Positions 21,556 through 31,190 are shown, counted from the stretch's first letter. The stretch is 64,000 nt of DNA from Bacteroidota bacterium (GCA_022564295.1 JADFLR010000015.1:21693-85692), one strand, 5' to 3'. Translations and numbers: made by a program. The notes: a model not told the origin generated them from the sequence alone.

Positions 21556-22824
21556 TTACTCTGTATAAAAGTCTATCATTTGTTGAATTGCCCTAGTACA
21601 AACCGGACAAAAATTATCTATTGAATTTGATTTCATTGTACAATCTGCAAAGGGTCTATAAACTCCTTCTGCCACGTAGCCGCCTCCTTCAAAAGCACCA
21701 ACTTTATCAGCATACTCTTCTGTATCAGGTGTTGGAATGGGAGTTGCTTCTTCTACCATATATTTCCACTTTGAATCAAAATCCACTAACGTTGTTAAGT
21801 TTGGATCGAGAGGTTCAACTTCAGCAGAATAAAAATCATTATACGCAACATCCGAAGTATAATATTCATCACCAAGCGAGGCAAAACCGTGACCAAACTC
21901 GTGAACAAAAACAAATTCAGAATTATTATTATCACTTATGCAAACCGAATAATGATTATAAATTGAACCGCCCCCGTACTTTTGTGAATTAACCAAGATA
22001 TATATTTGATCGTAGGGTGCATAAGAAGCAAGGGTTCTCAATTCTTTATTTGCTCTCGTCATCAAATATCTTTCCAGATCAAAAGTATAAAATCTACTGC
22101 TAACCACGGTGTTATTCCAAACATCTTCGGCAGGAATATCCGTACCCGAATCTTCGGACGGTGCATCAATTCCCCAAATATTAAATTTATCTTTATTCTC
22201 TTTAAAAGGCGAGCTGCCAAACAAGTATCCTGCGAACCTGTTACAATCCTCTTTAAACTTATCCATTTCATCAACAGTGTAACCATCCGGAATAATTACA
22301 ATATCGACTTTAGCAGATGACTCTCCTGAATTAACAACTTCAAACGAATTATATTTTTCGCTTCGTTCTGTTTTGATAAAATAATTTTCGGGATCAATTT
22401 TATATTCAAACTTTTTTATAAGTTCATTTTCTTTATTCCTGCTGTAAAACTCAATCATCACAGGTTTTTTCGGATAAGGAAATACAACTGTTTCACTGAA
22501 TGATTTTGTTGTTTGTTTTGCTTCTTTTGTCGTCTGCCATTCGTTGAATAAAGTTGAGTAAGTGCTTGAATAAATTAATTTTCCGCTTATCTCATCATAA
22601 AGTTCAACTTTATATTTTCCGTAATTAAAAATATCGATTAAGTTTTCTTTCGATCCTCCCCAATAAGGTTCTTCAATCAGTTCATCAAAAGAATATGTAT
22701 CTTCTTTATTATTGCCTGTGTGAAAATAATCCATCCGCAAGGTTTTTTCATAAAAGAATTCATCGAAATGCACCTGCGGATAGACGGAAGAGGTAATTAA
22801 TAGAATAGAAAATATTGTATTCAT
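21556..22824 (-). CDS. M64 family (IgA peptidase-like) secreted metallopeptidase
   Basis: Exported zinc peptidase of 422 residues. A short signal peptide (about 1-17, ending SSVYPQ) precedes an N-terminal beta-sandwich of the M64_N type (about 20-150, beginning FYEKTLRMDYFHTG). The catalytic M64 domain (about 165-422) has VDIVIIPDGYT and the zinc motif HEFGHGFASLGDEY (His308, Glu309, His312, Asp319). The clostridial IgA protease founded the family; most members, including this one presumably, act on other substrates. A CPVCTRAIQQ segment closes the protein. It lies 18 bases upstream of the phosphatase gene on the same strand and may be cotranscribed. Confidence 0.92.
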   Translation of the reverse strand: MNTIFSILLITSSVYPQVHFDEFFYEKTLRMDYFHTGNNKEDTYSFDELIEEPYWGGSKENLIDIFNYGKYKVELYDEISGKLIYSSTYSTLFNEWQTTKEAKQTTKSFSETVVFPYPKKPVMIEFYSRNKENELIKKFEYKIDPENYFIKTERSEKYNSFEVVNSGESSAKVDIVIIPDGYTVDEMDKFKEDCNRFAGYLFGSSPFKENKDKFNIWGIDAPSEDSGTDIPAEDVWNNTVVSSRFYTFDLERYLMTRANKELRTLASYAPYDQIYILVNSQKYGGGSIYNHYSVCISDNNNSEFVFVHEFGHGFASLGDEYYTSDVAYNDFYSAEVEPLDPNLTTLVDFDSKWKYMVEEATPIPTPDTEEYADKVGAFEGGGYVAEGVYRPFADCTMKSNSIDNFCPVCTRAIQQMIDFYTE

Positions 22825-22947
22825 AATTAGCGTTTTATTTTTTATTGAGTTATAAATAATAAATTTATTAAAGCGGAATAATGAATATATATTTAAGAAA
22901 AGTTTGAGTTGCTTTGAGTGCCAACCTTATTTAAACCTCTTAAACTG

Positions 22948-23535
22948 TTAATCGGTTTTGATCTTCCTTGAACCTGGTTTAATCAGTTCTATACCTTGCA
23001 CACAGATTGGACATTCTTCCTGCAAATATGATTTAACATCCAATTTTACAGTACTTAATTGTGTACAGCCGAAATCAACTTTGCCGTTGCTTCTATCAAC
23101 TATAAAACCAACACCCGAAACCTCAGCATTATTATCTTTAACAATATCCATTACTTCAAAAACCGAACCGCCTGTAGTTACTACATCTTCACATACTAAA
23201 ACCTTTTCACCTTCGCTTATGGAAAAACCTCTGCGGAGAGTTAGCTTTTTATCTTCTCGTTCGGCAAAGATGAATCTTTTGTGCAACTGACGTGCAACCT
23301 CCTGCCCAACAACTAAACCACCGATTGCCGGAGCAATAACGGTATCAATTTTTTTATCGCAATATTCATCTGCAATAATTGAACATAACTCTTCGATATA
23401 TTCCGGGTATTGTAAAACCTTCGCACACTGAAAATAAACGTCGCTGTGTCTTCCCGAAGCAAGAAGAAAATGACCGTTAAATAATGCCCCGGTCTTTTCA
23501 AAGATTTCCAGAAATTCATTTTCACTTAAGCTCAT
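22948..23535 (-). CDS. pyrE: Orotate phosphoribosyltransferase
   Basis: Makes orotidine 5'-phosphate from orotate and PRPP in pyrimidine synthesis. The 195-residue protein has the PRPP motif VLVCEDVVTTGGSV (112-125), the flexible-loop region FAEREDKKLTLRRGF (90-104) and a C-terminal CPICVQGIELIKPGSRK tail. That CxxC tail is typical of one bacterial OPRT subgroup. Its start overlaps the end of the upstream TPR gene by 14 bases, so it is probably translated from a transcript beginning at the pterin dehydratase gene. No other pyr gene is in the window, but pyrimidine salvage genes lie 33 kb away. Confidence 0.95.
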   Translation of the reverse strand: MSLSENEFLEIFEKTGALFNGHFLLASGRHSDVYFQCAKVLQYPEYIEELCSIIADEYCDKKIDTVIAPAIGGLVVGQEVARQLHKRFIFAEREDKKLTLRRGFSISEGEKVLVCEDVVTTGGSVFEVMDIVKDNNAEVSGVGFIVDRSNGKVDFGCTQLSTVKLDVKSYLQEECPICVQGIELIKPGSRKIKTD

Positions 23536-23833
23536 TTAAGAATTCCTCCATTTCCTCAGCAGCATGCGAGTCGTTGTTCTTTCGTGCAATTTCAATTCCG
23601 TCTTTATAAATATTCTTTGCCTTATCAATCATATTCAAATTTTCATAAACTTGCGCAAGTTGCATATAAGCAGGAACGTAATCCGGGTCTTTTTTTATTA
23701 TTGACGATAGATATCTTTCCGCTTCTTGGTAATTGCCCGTTGATATATGTTCCAGAGCAATTCCATACAAAAGGAATGAATCATCGGGGTCTTTTTCAAG
23801 GAGTTTTAAGAGCGAGTTTAATCTATCGCTCAT
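23522..23833 (-). CDS. Small tetratricopeptide-repeat protein
   Basis: Cytoplasmic 103-residue protein made of about two and a half TPR units: DSFLLYGIALEHISTGNYQEAERYL, then DYVPAYMQLAQVYENLNMIDKAKNIY, then a capping helix. TPRs are protein-binding scaffolds and no partner can be named. It overlaps the gene before it by 11 bases and the gene after it by 14, so it is the middle of a tightly coupled trio (pterin dehydratase, TPR, pyrE). The coupling could be fortuitous compaction. Confidence 0.85.
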   Translation of the reverse strand: MSDRLNSLLKLLEKDPDDSFLLYGIALEHISTGNYQEAERYLSSIIKKDPDYVPAYMQLAQVYENLNMIDKAKNIYKDGIEIARKNNDSHAAEEMEEFLNELK

Positions 23834-24113
23834 CGTTTATTCTTTCAATTTGCTTTGCAAGTAAAAAATCTTTTTCAGTTACTCCGCCTTCGCTGTGCGT
23901 TGATACTGTGATCTTCACTTTATTCCATGAATGTATAAAAATATCGGGATGATGATTCATATTTTCCGCTGCTTCACCAATTTTAAATACAAAATCCAGC
24001 GCTTCTCTAAAATTACTCAATTCAAATAATTTCCCAATATGTTTATCTTTATAATTCCAACCCGGCAAACCTGAAAGTCTGCTGTCTATTTCCATTGATT
24101 TTAATAAAGGCAT
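23823..24113 (-). CDS. Pterin-4a-carbinolamine dehydratase
   Basis: Dehydrates 4a-hydroxytetrahydrobiopterin formed by aromatic amino-acid hydroxylases. The 96-residue protein shows the full family signature: His54-His55-Pro, NKVKITVSTH with His73, then GGVTEKD with Asp82. Length is typical. No phenylalanine hydroxylase gene is in the window. Stand-alone bacterial members are also suspected of roles in molybdopterin or other pterin metabolism, so I assign the family but no pathway. First gene of the overlapping trio with the TPR gene and pyrE. Confidence 0.92.
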   Translation of the reverse strand: MPLLKSMEIDSRLSGLPGWNYKDKHIGKLFELSNFREALDFVFKIGEAAENMNHHPDIFIHSWNKVKITVSTHSEGGVTEKDFLLAKQIERINDER

Positions 24114-24160
24114 AATCGGCTTCTCGTGTTAGTGAAAAAAATAATTGCAAATTTAAATAA

Positions 24161-24191
24161 AAAAAAGCGTATTAATAAAATACGCTTTTTT
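24161..24191 (-). terminator. Rho-independent terminator of clpC
   Basis: Perfect 13-base inverted repeat AAAAAAGCGTATT / AATACGCTTTTTT around a five-base loop. It lies 25 bp past the clpC stop, between it and the start of the pterin dehydratase gene. The flanking A and T tracts let it work on either strand. Confidence 0.88.
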
Positions 24192-24215
24192 AATGAGGGA
24201 AAACTAAATTAAAAG

Positions 24216-26714
24216 TTAATTTGTATCCGATTTTTCTGGTTCTTCGCTCGGACTTTCTTTTTCAAGTGATTCATCGTAAAAAACAAGTTCCTCTGCACTC
24301 TCAACATGCTTTGCTATAATCTTTGTACCATCTTTAAACGAACCTCTTAAAATTTCTTCGGCTAAAGGATCTTCAACAAATTTTTGGATAGCACGTTTAA
24401 GCGGTCTTGCTCCAAACTTATCATCAAATCCCTTATTAACTAAAAATTCTTTTGCGGTTTGATCTAGAAGAAGACTAAGTTTGTTTTCTTCAAGATTCTT
24501 GTAAAGACCTTGAATCTCAATTTCAATTATCTGCATAATATCTTTTTTGGTAAGTTTCCTGAATACAATTGTATCGTCAATTCTGTTAAGGAATTCAGGA
24601 TTGAACAGTTTCTTCATCGCATCTTCAACAGTATTTTTCAGTTGAGCATATTTGTCTTTTTCTTTTGTTTCATCACCAAAACCAAAGGAACCAACATCAC
24701 GAATATCTCTCGTTCCTACGTTAGATGTCATAATTATAATTGTATTCCGGAAATCAACTTTTCTACCTAGACTGTCGGTAAGCCTACCATCATCCAAAAC
24801 CTGAAGAAGTATGCTGAAAATATCGGGATGAGCTTTCTCAATTTCATCAAACAGCACAACTGAATATGGTTTTCTTCTGACTTTTTCGGTTAATTGCCCG
24901 CCTTCTTCATAACCAACATATCCCGGAGGAGCACCAACTAATCTTGAGAGCGAGAATTTTTCCATGTACTCACTCATATCAATTCTAATAAGTGAATCTT
25001 CAGAATCGAAAAGATATCTTGCTAATGCTTTACATAATTCAGTTTTACCAACGCCGGTAGGACCAAGAAATATGAAACTGCCAATTGGTCTGTTCGGATT
25101 TTTAAGTCCTGCACGGGTTCTGCGGATTGCTTTTGTTAGTTTTATAATTGCCTCATCCTGACCAACAATTTGCTCTTTAAGAGAGTCTTCCATTTTAAGA
25201 AGTTTATCGGATTCGGTTTGTGCAATTCTGTTTACAGGAATGCCTGTCATCATAGCAACAACAGTTGCAATATCTTCCTCTGTAACATCGTGAACAATAT
25301 CTTTTGTGCGGGCATCCCATTCCCTCTGAGCAATTTCGAGATCGGATTGCAGATTGCGCTCTTTATCTCTAAGCTTAGCAGCTTCTTCATAATCCTGCTG
25401 TTTAACAACAGCGGCTTTTTCGCGCCTTACTTCTTCAATTTGCTCTTCAAGATCCAAAACTTCCTTCGGAACCTCGAAGTTTCCCATATGAACTCTCGAA
25501 CCTGCTTCATCAATCACATCAATAGCTTTATCTGGTAAATTTCTGTCGGTTATATATCTGTTACTAAGTTTAACAGCAGTATCAATCGCTTCTTTAGAGT
25601 ATTTTACGTGATGATGTTCTTCATACTTAAATTTAATATTTGCGAGTATTTCTATAGTTTCATCGTAGGAAGGCGGATCAATCATTACTTTTTGGAATCG
25701 TCTATCCAAAGCACCATCGGTTTCAATATATTTTCTGTATTCATCCAAAGTGGTTGCGCCAATACATTGAATATCACCACGAGATAACGCCGGCTTGAAC
25801 ATATTTGAAGCGTCCAGCGAACCTGAAGCGCCACCTGCGCCAACAATAGTATGCAACTCATCTATAAAAAGAATAACATTTTTAGCTTTTTCAAGTTCGT
25901 TCATCAACGCTTTCATTCTTTCTTCGAACTGTCCTCTGTACTTTGTTCCGGCAACTAATCCTGCGAGGTCTAAAGTTACTATTCTTTTATCCTGTAAAGT
26001 CCTTGGTACTTTTTTCTGAACAATTCTAAGAGCCAATCCTTCAGCAATTGCAGTTTTACCAACGCCGGGTTCTCCAATTAAAACAGGATTGTTTTTCTTT
26101 CTTCTGCTTAATATTTGCGCTACACGCTCAATCTCTTTTTCTCTTCCAACAACCGGATCGAGTTTATCTTCCATTGCAAACTTTATTAGGTCGCGACCAA
26201 AGTTATCTAAAACCGGAGTTTTGGTTTTTTCAGCTTTTTTATCTTTCAAGATTGGTCTATTAGAACCCTTGGGATCTCTGCTGCTAAGCATATCATTCAA
26301 CTCAGAGCGAGCTGTATCATAAGTAATATTAAACTGATGAAGAATTTGTGTTGCAATGTTATCTTCATCCCTTAATAGTGAAAGCATAAGATGTTCTGTG
26401 CCGATCACATCTGCCTTATAAATTTTAGATTCGATCTGTGTTATCTTTAATACTTTTTCCGCTTGCTTAGTTAGAGGAATGTTGCCGATAGTAAGAGTTC
26501 CGCCCGATGTTTTAACAGTATCTTCAACAGCTTTTTTCAACTTCATCAAGTCGCAGTCAAGGTTCCTTAAAATCCTTACAGCAACACCCTGCCCTTCTCG
26601 GATAATACCTAATAAAAGGTGTTCAGTTCCAATATAATCGTGCCCTAACCGTAAAGCTTCTTCACGACTTAATCTAATTACATCTTGTAATCTATCAGAA
26701 AAATTTCCATCCAT
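24216..26714 (-). CDS. clpC: ClpC-type AAA+ unfoldase subunit
   Basis: Hsp100 unfoldase that feeds substrates to the ClpP protease. The 832-residue protein has two Clp_N repeats (1-145), AAA1 with Walker A GEPGVGKT (214-221) and a UVR-type coiled middle segment (about 425-470: EEVRREKAAVVKQQDYEEAAKLRDKE), which separates ClpC from ClpB and ClpA. AAA2 follows with GPTGVGKTEL (about 548) and a C-terminal D2-small domain ending in an acidic tail. All Walker and sensor features look intact. No clpP or mcsA/mcsB gene is adjacent. It ends at its own terminator, and the 419-bp gap upstream is shared with divergent floA. Confidence 0.96.
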   Translation of the reverse strand: MDGNFSDRLQDVIRLSREEALRLGHDYIGTEHLLLGIIREGQGVAVRILRNLDCDLMKLKKAVEDTVKTSGGTLTIGNIPLTKQAEKVLKITQIESKIYKADVIGTEHLMLSLLRDEDNIATQILHQFNITYDTARSELNDMLSSRDPKGSNRPILKDKKAEKTKTPVLDNFGRDLIKFAMEDKLDPVVGREKEIERVAQILSRRKKNNPVLIGEPGVGKTAIAEGLALRIVQKKVPRTLQDKRIVTLDLAGLVAGTKYRGQFEERMKALMNELEKAKNVILFIDELHTIVGAGGASGSLDASNMFKPALSRGDIQCIGATTLDEYRKYIETDGALDRRFQKVMIDPPSYDETIEILANIKFKYEEHHHVKYSKEAIDTAVKLSNRYITDRNLPDKAIDVIDEAGSRVHMGNFEVPKEVLDLEEQIEEVRREKAAVVKQQDYEEAAKLRDKERNLQSDLEIAQREWDARTKDIVHDVTEEDIATVVAMMTGIPVNRIAQTESDKLLKMEDSLKEQIVGQDEAIIKLTKAIRRTRAGLKNPNRPIGSFIFLGPTGVGKTELCKALARYLFDSEDSLIRIDMSEYMEKFSLSRLVGAPPGYVGYEEGGQLTEKVRRKPYSVVLFDEIEKAHPDIFSILLQVLDDGRLTDSLGRKVDFRNTIIIMTSNVGTRDIRDVGSFGFGDETKEKDKYAQLKNTVEDAMKKLFNPEFLNRIDDTIVFRKLTKKDIMQIIEIEIQGLYKNLEENKLSLLLDQTAKEFLVNKGFDDKFGARPLKRAIQKFVEDPLAEEILRGSFKDGTKIIAKHVESAEELVFYDESLEKESPSEEPEKSDTN

Positions 26715-27133
26715 TTTAGTTCCTTAATGTAATATTTTGTTTTTTCAATTCGGTGATTATTGCTATTAGTGATATATATTAAAATTCATAACAATTTCCT
26801 AATACCTAATCAGTCATTTTTTATACGAAAATGTGACATATATCAATTTTTTGATACCTCAATTTAGCAAAATAAATGCCAATATAAACTCTAATAATTA
26901 GTTCATATTCTGTTAAAATTATCATTAGCCCAAAAATAAAATCCTGAAAAGGATATTATGAATGAAGTTATTTACTCATATTGATATTTTTTTTACTTTG
27001 GAAGGAATCAATTAGTTCCGTCGAATGTTAAGAATTTCGAAAGAAAATATCTAAATAAAGAGGTATATTGAAAGCTGACTTTAGAAAGTGTTTTTAATCA
27101 CATCTTATTAGAAATTAATTTATTGGAGAAATT
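26715..27133. other. AT-rich divergent intergenic region
   Basis: 419 bp between clpC and floA. Very AT-rich, presumably with both promoters. I looked for HrcA (CIRCE) and CtsR-type operators upstream of clpC and saw none. No repeat element recognised. Confidence 0.5.
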
Positions 27134-28126
27134 ATGGAAGCATTAACAGGTTTGTCACTTATAATAATTATTGCAATAGGATTTATAATAATTCTATTTT
27201 TATACTTTATTCCTGTCCGCCTGTACATTGCAGCAATTGCATCAGGAGTAAAAATAAAAATCTTTCAGGATTTAATAGGAATGAGATTAAGAAGAGTTCC
27301 GACGAGTATAATTGTTAACTCTATGATCGCTGCTGCCAAAGCAGGCGTTGCGGTAGAGATGGGAAAATTAGAAGCCCACTTTCTTGCAGGTGGAAACGTT
27401 CCTAACGTTATTAACGCTTTAATTTCTGCAGATAAAGCGAATTTAGGTTTAACTTTTGAGAGAGCTGCCGCTATTGATCTTGCCGGAAGAAACGTTCTCG
27501 AAGCAGTTAATATGTCTGTTCTGCCTAAAGTAATTGAAACTCCGGTGGTTTCTGCCGTTGCAAAAGATGGCATTCAGCTAAAAGCAATTGCACGGGTAAC
27601 TGTTCGCACAAATATTGAACGACTGGTTGGCGGTGCAGGTGAAGCGACTGTTTTAGCACGAGTTGGCGAAGGTATTGTTTCAACAATCGGATCGAGTGAG
27701 ACACATAAATTGGTTTTAGAAAACCCGGATAAAATATCTAAGAGCGTGTTGGCAAAAGGGTTGGATGCCGGAACAGCTTTCGAAATTCTATCGATTGATA
27801 TTGCTGATGTTGATATAGGACAGAACATCGGTGCTATTCTTCAAACCGATCAGGCAGAAGCAGATCTTAAAGTTGCACGTGCAAAAGCAGAAGAAAGACG
27901 TGCTGCAGCAGTAGCAACTGAACAGGAAAATATTGCCGAGGTAGCTAAGCAAAGAGCAAGAGTTGTAGAAGCCGAGGCAGAAATTCCAAAAGCTATTTCA
28001 GAAGCCTTCAGATCAGGAAACCTTGGTGTAATGGATTATTATAATTTGAGAAACGTTCAGGCAGATACACAAATGCGTGAGTCAATCTCTAAACCGGAAG
28101 ATAAGAAGAAAAACGATAATGGATAA
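27134..28126 (+). CDS. floA: Flotillin-like protein FloA
   Basis: Membrane scaffold of the bacterial flotillin (YqfA/UPF0365) family that organises functional membrane microdomains. The 330-residue protein has an N-terminal hydrophobic hairpin or membrane segment (about 5-38) and a long SPFH-like region with the nearly invariant texts [41 protein letters not shown] and [20 protein letters not shown] helical AEA-rich segment (about 240-290: [19 protein letters not shown]) follows. GGAGAAATT lies just before the ATG. The NfeD-type protease partner often found beside floA is absent; a small membrane-anchored protein overlaps the 3' end instead. Confidence 0.95.
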   Translation: MEALTGLSLIIIIAIGFIIILFLYFIPVRLYIAAIASGVKIKIFQDLIGMRLRRVPTSIIVNSMIAAAKAGVAVEMGKLEAHFLAGGNVPNVINALISADKANLGLTFERAAAIDLAGRNVLEAVNMSVLPKVIETPVVSAVAKDGIQLKAIARVTVRTNIERLVGGAGEATVLARVGEGIVSTIGSSETHKLVLENPDKISKSVLAKGLDAGTAFEILSIDIADVDIGQNIGAILQTDQAEADLKVARAKAEERRAAAVATEQENIAEVAKQRARVVEAEAEIPKAISEAFRSGNLGVMDYYNLRNVQADTQMRESISKPEDKKKNDNG

Positions 28127-28700
28127 TCTATTTGAATATCTTATCTATGGCTTTATAATTATAAGCTTTATCAGTTCATTTTTTAAAAAGAAGAAACGTC
28201 TTCAAAAAGAACCGGCTGATCAGACACTTCATCAGCGCACTGATATAACGGAAGATAAAATTATTGATATTCCGCCTTCACAAGAACCGAAGGCGGAAGA
28301 GTATGATATTTTAAAGGGAATCGAAAGCTTCTTTGATGTAGAGAAACCAAAACAAGCAGAAACAAAGGTTCATACCGATAAAGAAATGTATGAAGGTGCT
28401 AAAGACCGGGAAAATTATATACCTGTTCCCGAAAAAAGTTTTCATACACTTACTGCATCGGAACATACTTTTACAGAAACGTGGGATGAAAAGAGAAAAG
28501 AACTTGAAAAGAGGGAAAAGAATTTAAGTCCAAAAATCGAGAAACAGGCATCTGTTTACGAGGAAAGCTTAATAAGAAAGGTATCAACTGCAACCGGGAT
28601 AATCAAGGATATTAAAGAACGATTGAAAAGCCCATCTACACTAAAGGAATATGTGATAATATCTGAAATTATGGGTAAGCCCAAAGCACTTAAAAGATGA
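28119..28700 (+). CDS. Small membrane-anchored charged protein co-translated with floA
   Basis: Hypothetical protein of 193 residues. I choose the ATG at 28119, which overlaps the floA stop by eight bases and follows an AAGAAG run, over one at 28077 deep inside floA. One membrane segment (about 5-20: [17 protein letters not shown]) is followed by KKKKR, so the body is cytoplasmic. The rest is highly charged and probably largely disordered or helical ([13 protein letters not shown]), ending with [12 protein letters not shown]. No family recognised. Overlap with floA suggests a partner localised to flotillin membrane domains; that is inference from position alone. Confidence 0.75.
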   Translation: MDNLFEYLIYGFIIISFISSFFKKKKRLQKEPADQTLHQRTDITEDKIIDIPPSQEPKAEEYDILKGIESFFDVEKPKQAETKVHTDKEMYEGAKDRENYIPVPEKSFHTLTASEHTFTETWDEKRKELEKREKNLSPKIEKQASVYEESLIRKVSTATGIIKDIKERLKSPSTLKEYVIISEIMGKPKALKR

Positions 28701-28726
28701 AACGAGTCCCGAGACGTCGTATGGAC

Positions 28727-29092
28727 GTCAACTTAAGGAACATTTCCTTATAACTGACTTATAAAAAGTGTAACTATTGTTGAATTGCCACGCCATTTAG
28801 ATCTTGTGTGAAAAATAACAAACTCACCCTAAATCCCTCTCTTACTAAGAGAGGGACTTTTAAAAAGATGAGAAAGCTACTTGTTTTAGCCCCTTCTCTT
28901 TTTAAGAGAAGGGGTTGGGGATGAGTTCTTAAATTTGACACATAATTTTCACACAGCCTCTTTATGACGTGGACTTAATTAACGAACCAATTCTTGGCTT
29001 TAGCCAAAAATGTAGGATTAGAAGTGGCTAAAGCCTTTATTTAAGTTGGATTACAAGGTCCCCGACTTAAAAGTCGGGGCAATTAAGTTGAC
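28727..29092. repeat. Non-coding element with GTCAACTTAA terminal inverted repeats
   Basis: A 366-bp stretch bounded by GTCAACTTAA (28727-28736) and its exact complement TTAAGTTGAC (29083-29092). Inside is a second pair, GTGTGAAAAAT (28806-28816) and ATTTTCACAC (28945-28954), enclosing two perfect hairpins: TCCCTCTCTT/AAGAGAGGGA and CCCCTTCTCTT/AAGAGAAGGGG. Near the right end are GGCTTTAGCC, GGCTAAAGCC and the hairpin CCCCGACTT/AAGTCGGGG. There is no open frame of note. Its right edge lies 26 bases before the helicase start codon. The same termini and inner words recur at 46137-46349. Confidence 0.7.
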
Positions 29093-29117
29093 ACATATAC
29101 AACACATCGGGACAAAA

Positions 29118-31139
29118 ATGAGCAATTACAAACAGATGAACCAAAAAAAGTATAAGCTTAAAAGAATATACTCGCAAAATATTGCAAAGCAAGTTGATGA
29201 ATCGAAGTTTGTAATTAATTATCAGCAGGAACTTAATCCTTCGCAGTACGAAGCGGTTGCAGCAACGGAAGGTGCTTATTTAATAATTGCTGGTGCGGGA
29301 ACAGGTAAAACGAGAACGCTCGTCTATCGTGTTGCAAGGCTCATCGAATCCGGTTACGATCCAAATTCAATTCTTCTTTTAACTTTTACGCGTAAAGCCG
29401 CCAATGAAATGATGCGGAGAGCGTCTCTGCTGCTTGATGACAGGTGTTCAAAAATAAGAGGTGGAACATTTCATTCGTTTGCGAATATTACTTTACGTAA
29501 ATATGCAAAAGCAATTGGTTTAAATTCTTCCTTTTCAATCCTCGACCAAGGAGACAGTGCTGATATTATAAATCTTATAAGATCGCAGAACGGATTTATT
29601 GATAACAAAAAAAGGTTCCCTAAGAAAGATACGCTTAACAAAATTTTTAGCTTTAGTGTTAACACGGGAAAAAGAATAGAAGAAATAATTGAAGAAGATT
29701 ATCCTCACTTCATTCCGTTATTAGATAAAATTCTGGATATCCAAAAAGTTTATGTCCAGTATAAACGAAAAAATGATCTGCTTGATTATGATGACCTTCT
29801 TGTTTATCTGCGCGATTTTCTCTTCAGTGGTTCTGCTGCAGTTAATGCTCTGCTAGCCACAATAAAATTTATTTTGGTAGATGAATACCAGGATACAAAT
29901 CACATTCAGGCAAAAATTGTAAAAGGATTAGCACAGTTCAGCGGAAACGTAATGGTTGTAGGCGATGATGCTCAATCCATTTATTCTTTCAGAGGTGCAA
30001 GCTTCAGGAATATAATGGATTTCCCGAAGCTGTTTGATAATGTTCAAGTAATAAAAATTGAGGAAAATTACCGAAGCGTTCAAACCATACTTGATTTTGC
30101 AAATCACATTTATGACGGTGCAATTGAAAAATATACAAAAGTGCTTTACACCAGGAAGAAAGGCGGAGCGCTTCCTTACATAGTTGCAACTGCTAACGCT
30201 AATATGCAATCCAAATTTATTGTTGAAAAAATTTTAGAATTAAGAGAAGAAGGAATAATATTAAATGATATTGCTGTTCTTTTCCGCTCATCTTTCTTTT
30301 CATTCGATCTGGAAATTGAATTGGCAAAAGCAAACATTCCTTTTCAAAAATTTGGTGGGATGAAGTTCATTGAAACTGCTCATATAAAAGATGTTCTTGG
30401 ATTTCTTCGTATCGCTTCTAATCCAAAAGATATAATTAGCTGGTATAGAGTTTTACTCTTGCACGAAGGAATAGGTCCGAAATCTGCACAAAGAGTTTTG
30501 GATGAACTTGCAACTGCACGAATAACAATTGAATCAACTCCGAGAAAGGGTGATAAAAGCTTCATTCACACAAAAAATCTAGTTGATCTGTTTATTCTTC
30601 TGTACAAAATACACACAATTAAAATGCCCCCGACAGAAAAAGTGCAAATGGTTTACGATTATTACTATCCACTGTTCAAAGAAAAATACGATGATTTTAA
30701 CAAACGAAAAAAAGACCTTGAAATATTCCTTAACATAAGTGAGAACTACCGTTCGCTGGATTCACTTCTTGCAGATATGGCAATTGAACCTATGATTGAC
30801 AGTATGATTGATATTGATGCAACTGATAAAGAAGATGAATATTTAACGCTATCTACGATACACTCCGCAAAAGGATTGGAATGGCATTCGGTTTTTATTA
30901 TCCATGTAATCGATGGCTACTTCCCTTCTGCCAGGTCTGCGGAAAAAATTGAAACTCTGGAAGAAGAGAGACGCCTAATGTATGTTGCATCAACAAGGGC
31001 AAAACAAAATTTGTTTGTAACCTATCCTATGAATATGTATGACCGGGAAGCAGGAACTACTTTATCAAAACCTTCGAGATTCATCTCAGACATTTCCTCT
31101 GATAAAGCAGAGGGCTGGCTTGTGGAGGATGATTTTTAA
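29118..31139 (+). CDS. UvrD/PcrA-like superfamily 1 DNA helicase
   Basis: ATP-dependent 3'-5' DNA helicase of the UvrD/Rep/PcrA group, 673 residues from the ATG at 29118. An upstream in-frame ATG at 29046 lies inside the repeat element and is unlikely. The ordered SF1A motifs are all present: LNPSQYEAV (Q motif), AGAGTGKTRTL (Walker A), LTFTRKAANEM (Ia), VDEYQDTN (II), VGDDAQSIYSFRGA (III), the IEENYRSV region (IV), STIHSAKGLEWHSVFI (V) and RRLMYVASTRAKQNL (VI). It is somewhat shorter than typical PcrA/UvrD (about 720) and has no C-terminal tail for RNA polymerase binding that I can see. Repair or replication restart are likely roles; the exact orthology (pcrA, rep or uvrD) is open. Confidence 0.92.
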   Translation: MSNYKQMNQKKYKLKRIYSQNIAKQVDESKFVINYQQELNPSQYEAVAATEGAYLIIAGAGTGKTRTLVYRVARLIESGYDPNSILLLTFTRKAANEMMRRASLLLDDRCSKIRGGTFHSFANITLRKYAKAIGLNSSFSILDQGDSADIINLIRSQNGFIDNKKRFPKKDTLNKIFSFSVNTGKRIEEIIEEDYPHFIPLLDKILDIQKVYVQYKRKNDLLDYDDLLVYLRDFLFSGSAAVNALLATIKFILVDEYQDTNHIQAKIVKGLAQFSGNVMVVGDDAQSIYSFRGASFRNIMDFPKLFDNVQVIKIEENYRSVQTILDFANHIYDGAIEKYTKVLYTRKKGGALPYIVATANANMQSKFIVEKILELREEGIILNDIAVLFRSSFFSFDLEIELAKANIPFQKFGGMKFIETAHIKDVLGFLRIASNPKDIISWYRVLLLHEGIGPKSAQRVLDELATARITIESTPRKGDKSFIHTKNLVDLFILLYKIHTIKMPPTEKVQMVYDYYYPLFKEKYDDFNKRKKDLEIFLNISENYRSLDSLLADMAIEPMIDSMIDIDATDKEDEYLTLSTIHSAKGLEWHSVFIIHVIDGYFPSARSAEKIETLEEERRLMYVASTRAKQNLFVTYPMNMYDREAGTTLSKPSRFISDISSDKAEGWLVEDDF

Positions 31140-31143
31140 CAAA

Positions 31144-31172
31144 GTGCCAGTCACTTCCAAAGTGACTGGCAC
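31144..31172. repeat. Palindromic hairpin GTGCCAGTCACTT (copy 1)
   Basis: Perfect 13-base inverted repeat GTGCCAGTCACTT / AAGTGACTGGCAC with a three-base loop, four bases after the helicase stop. Variants occur at 37209-37250, 47808-47836 and 51170-51200. No T-run follows, so termination of the helicase transcript here is uncertain. Confidence 0.7.
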
Positions 31173-31190
31173 ACTATTACCTGCCCTTTT

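Noticed and set aside
28727..29092. Repeated hairpins considered as a CRISPR remnant
   Set aside because: No regular repeat-spacer period and the repeats are palindromic and of different sequences; no cas genes.
29046..29117. N-terminal extension of the helicase from the ATG at 29046
   Set aside because: The 24 extra residues are translated from the inverted-repeat element; the ATG at 29118 starts conserved-looking protein.
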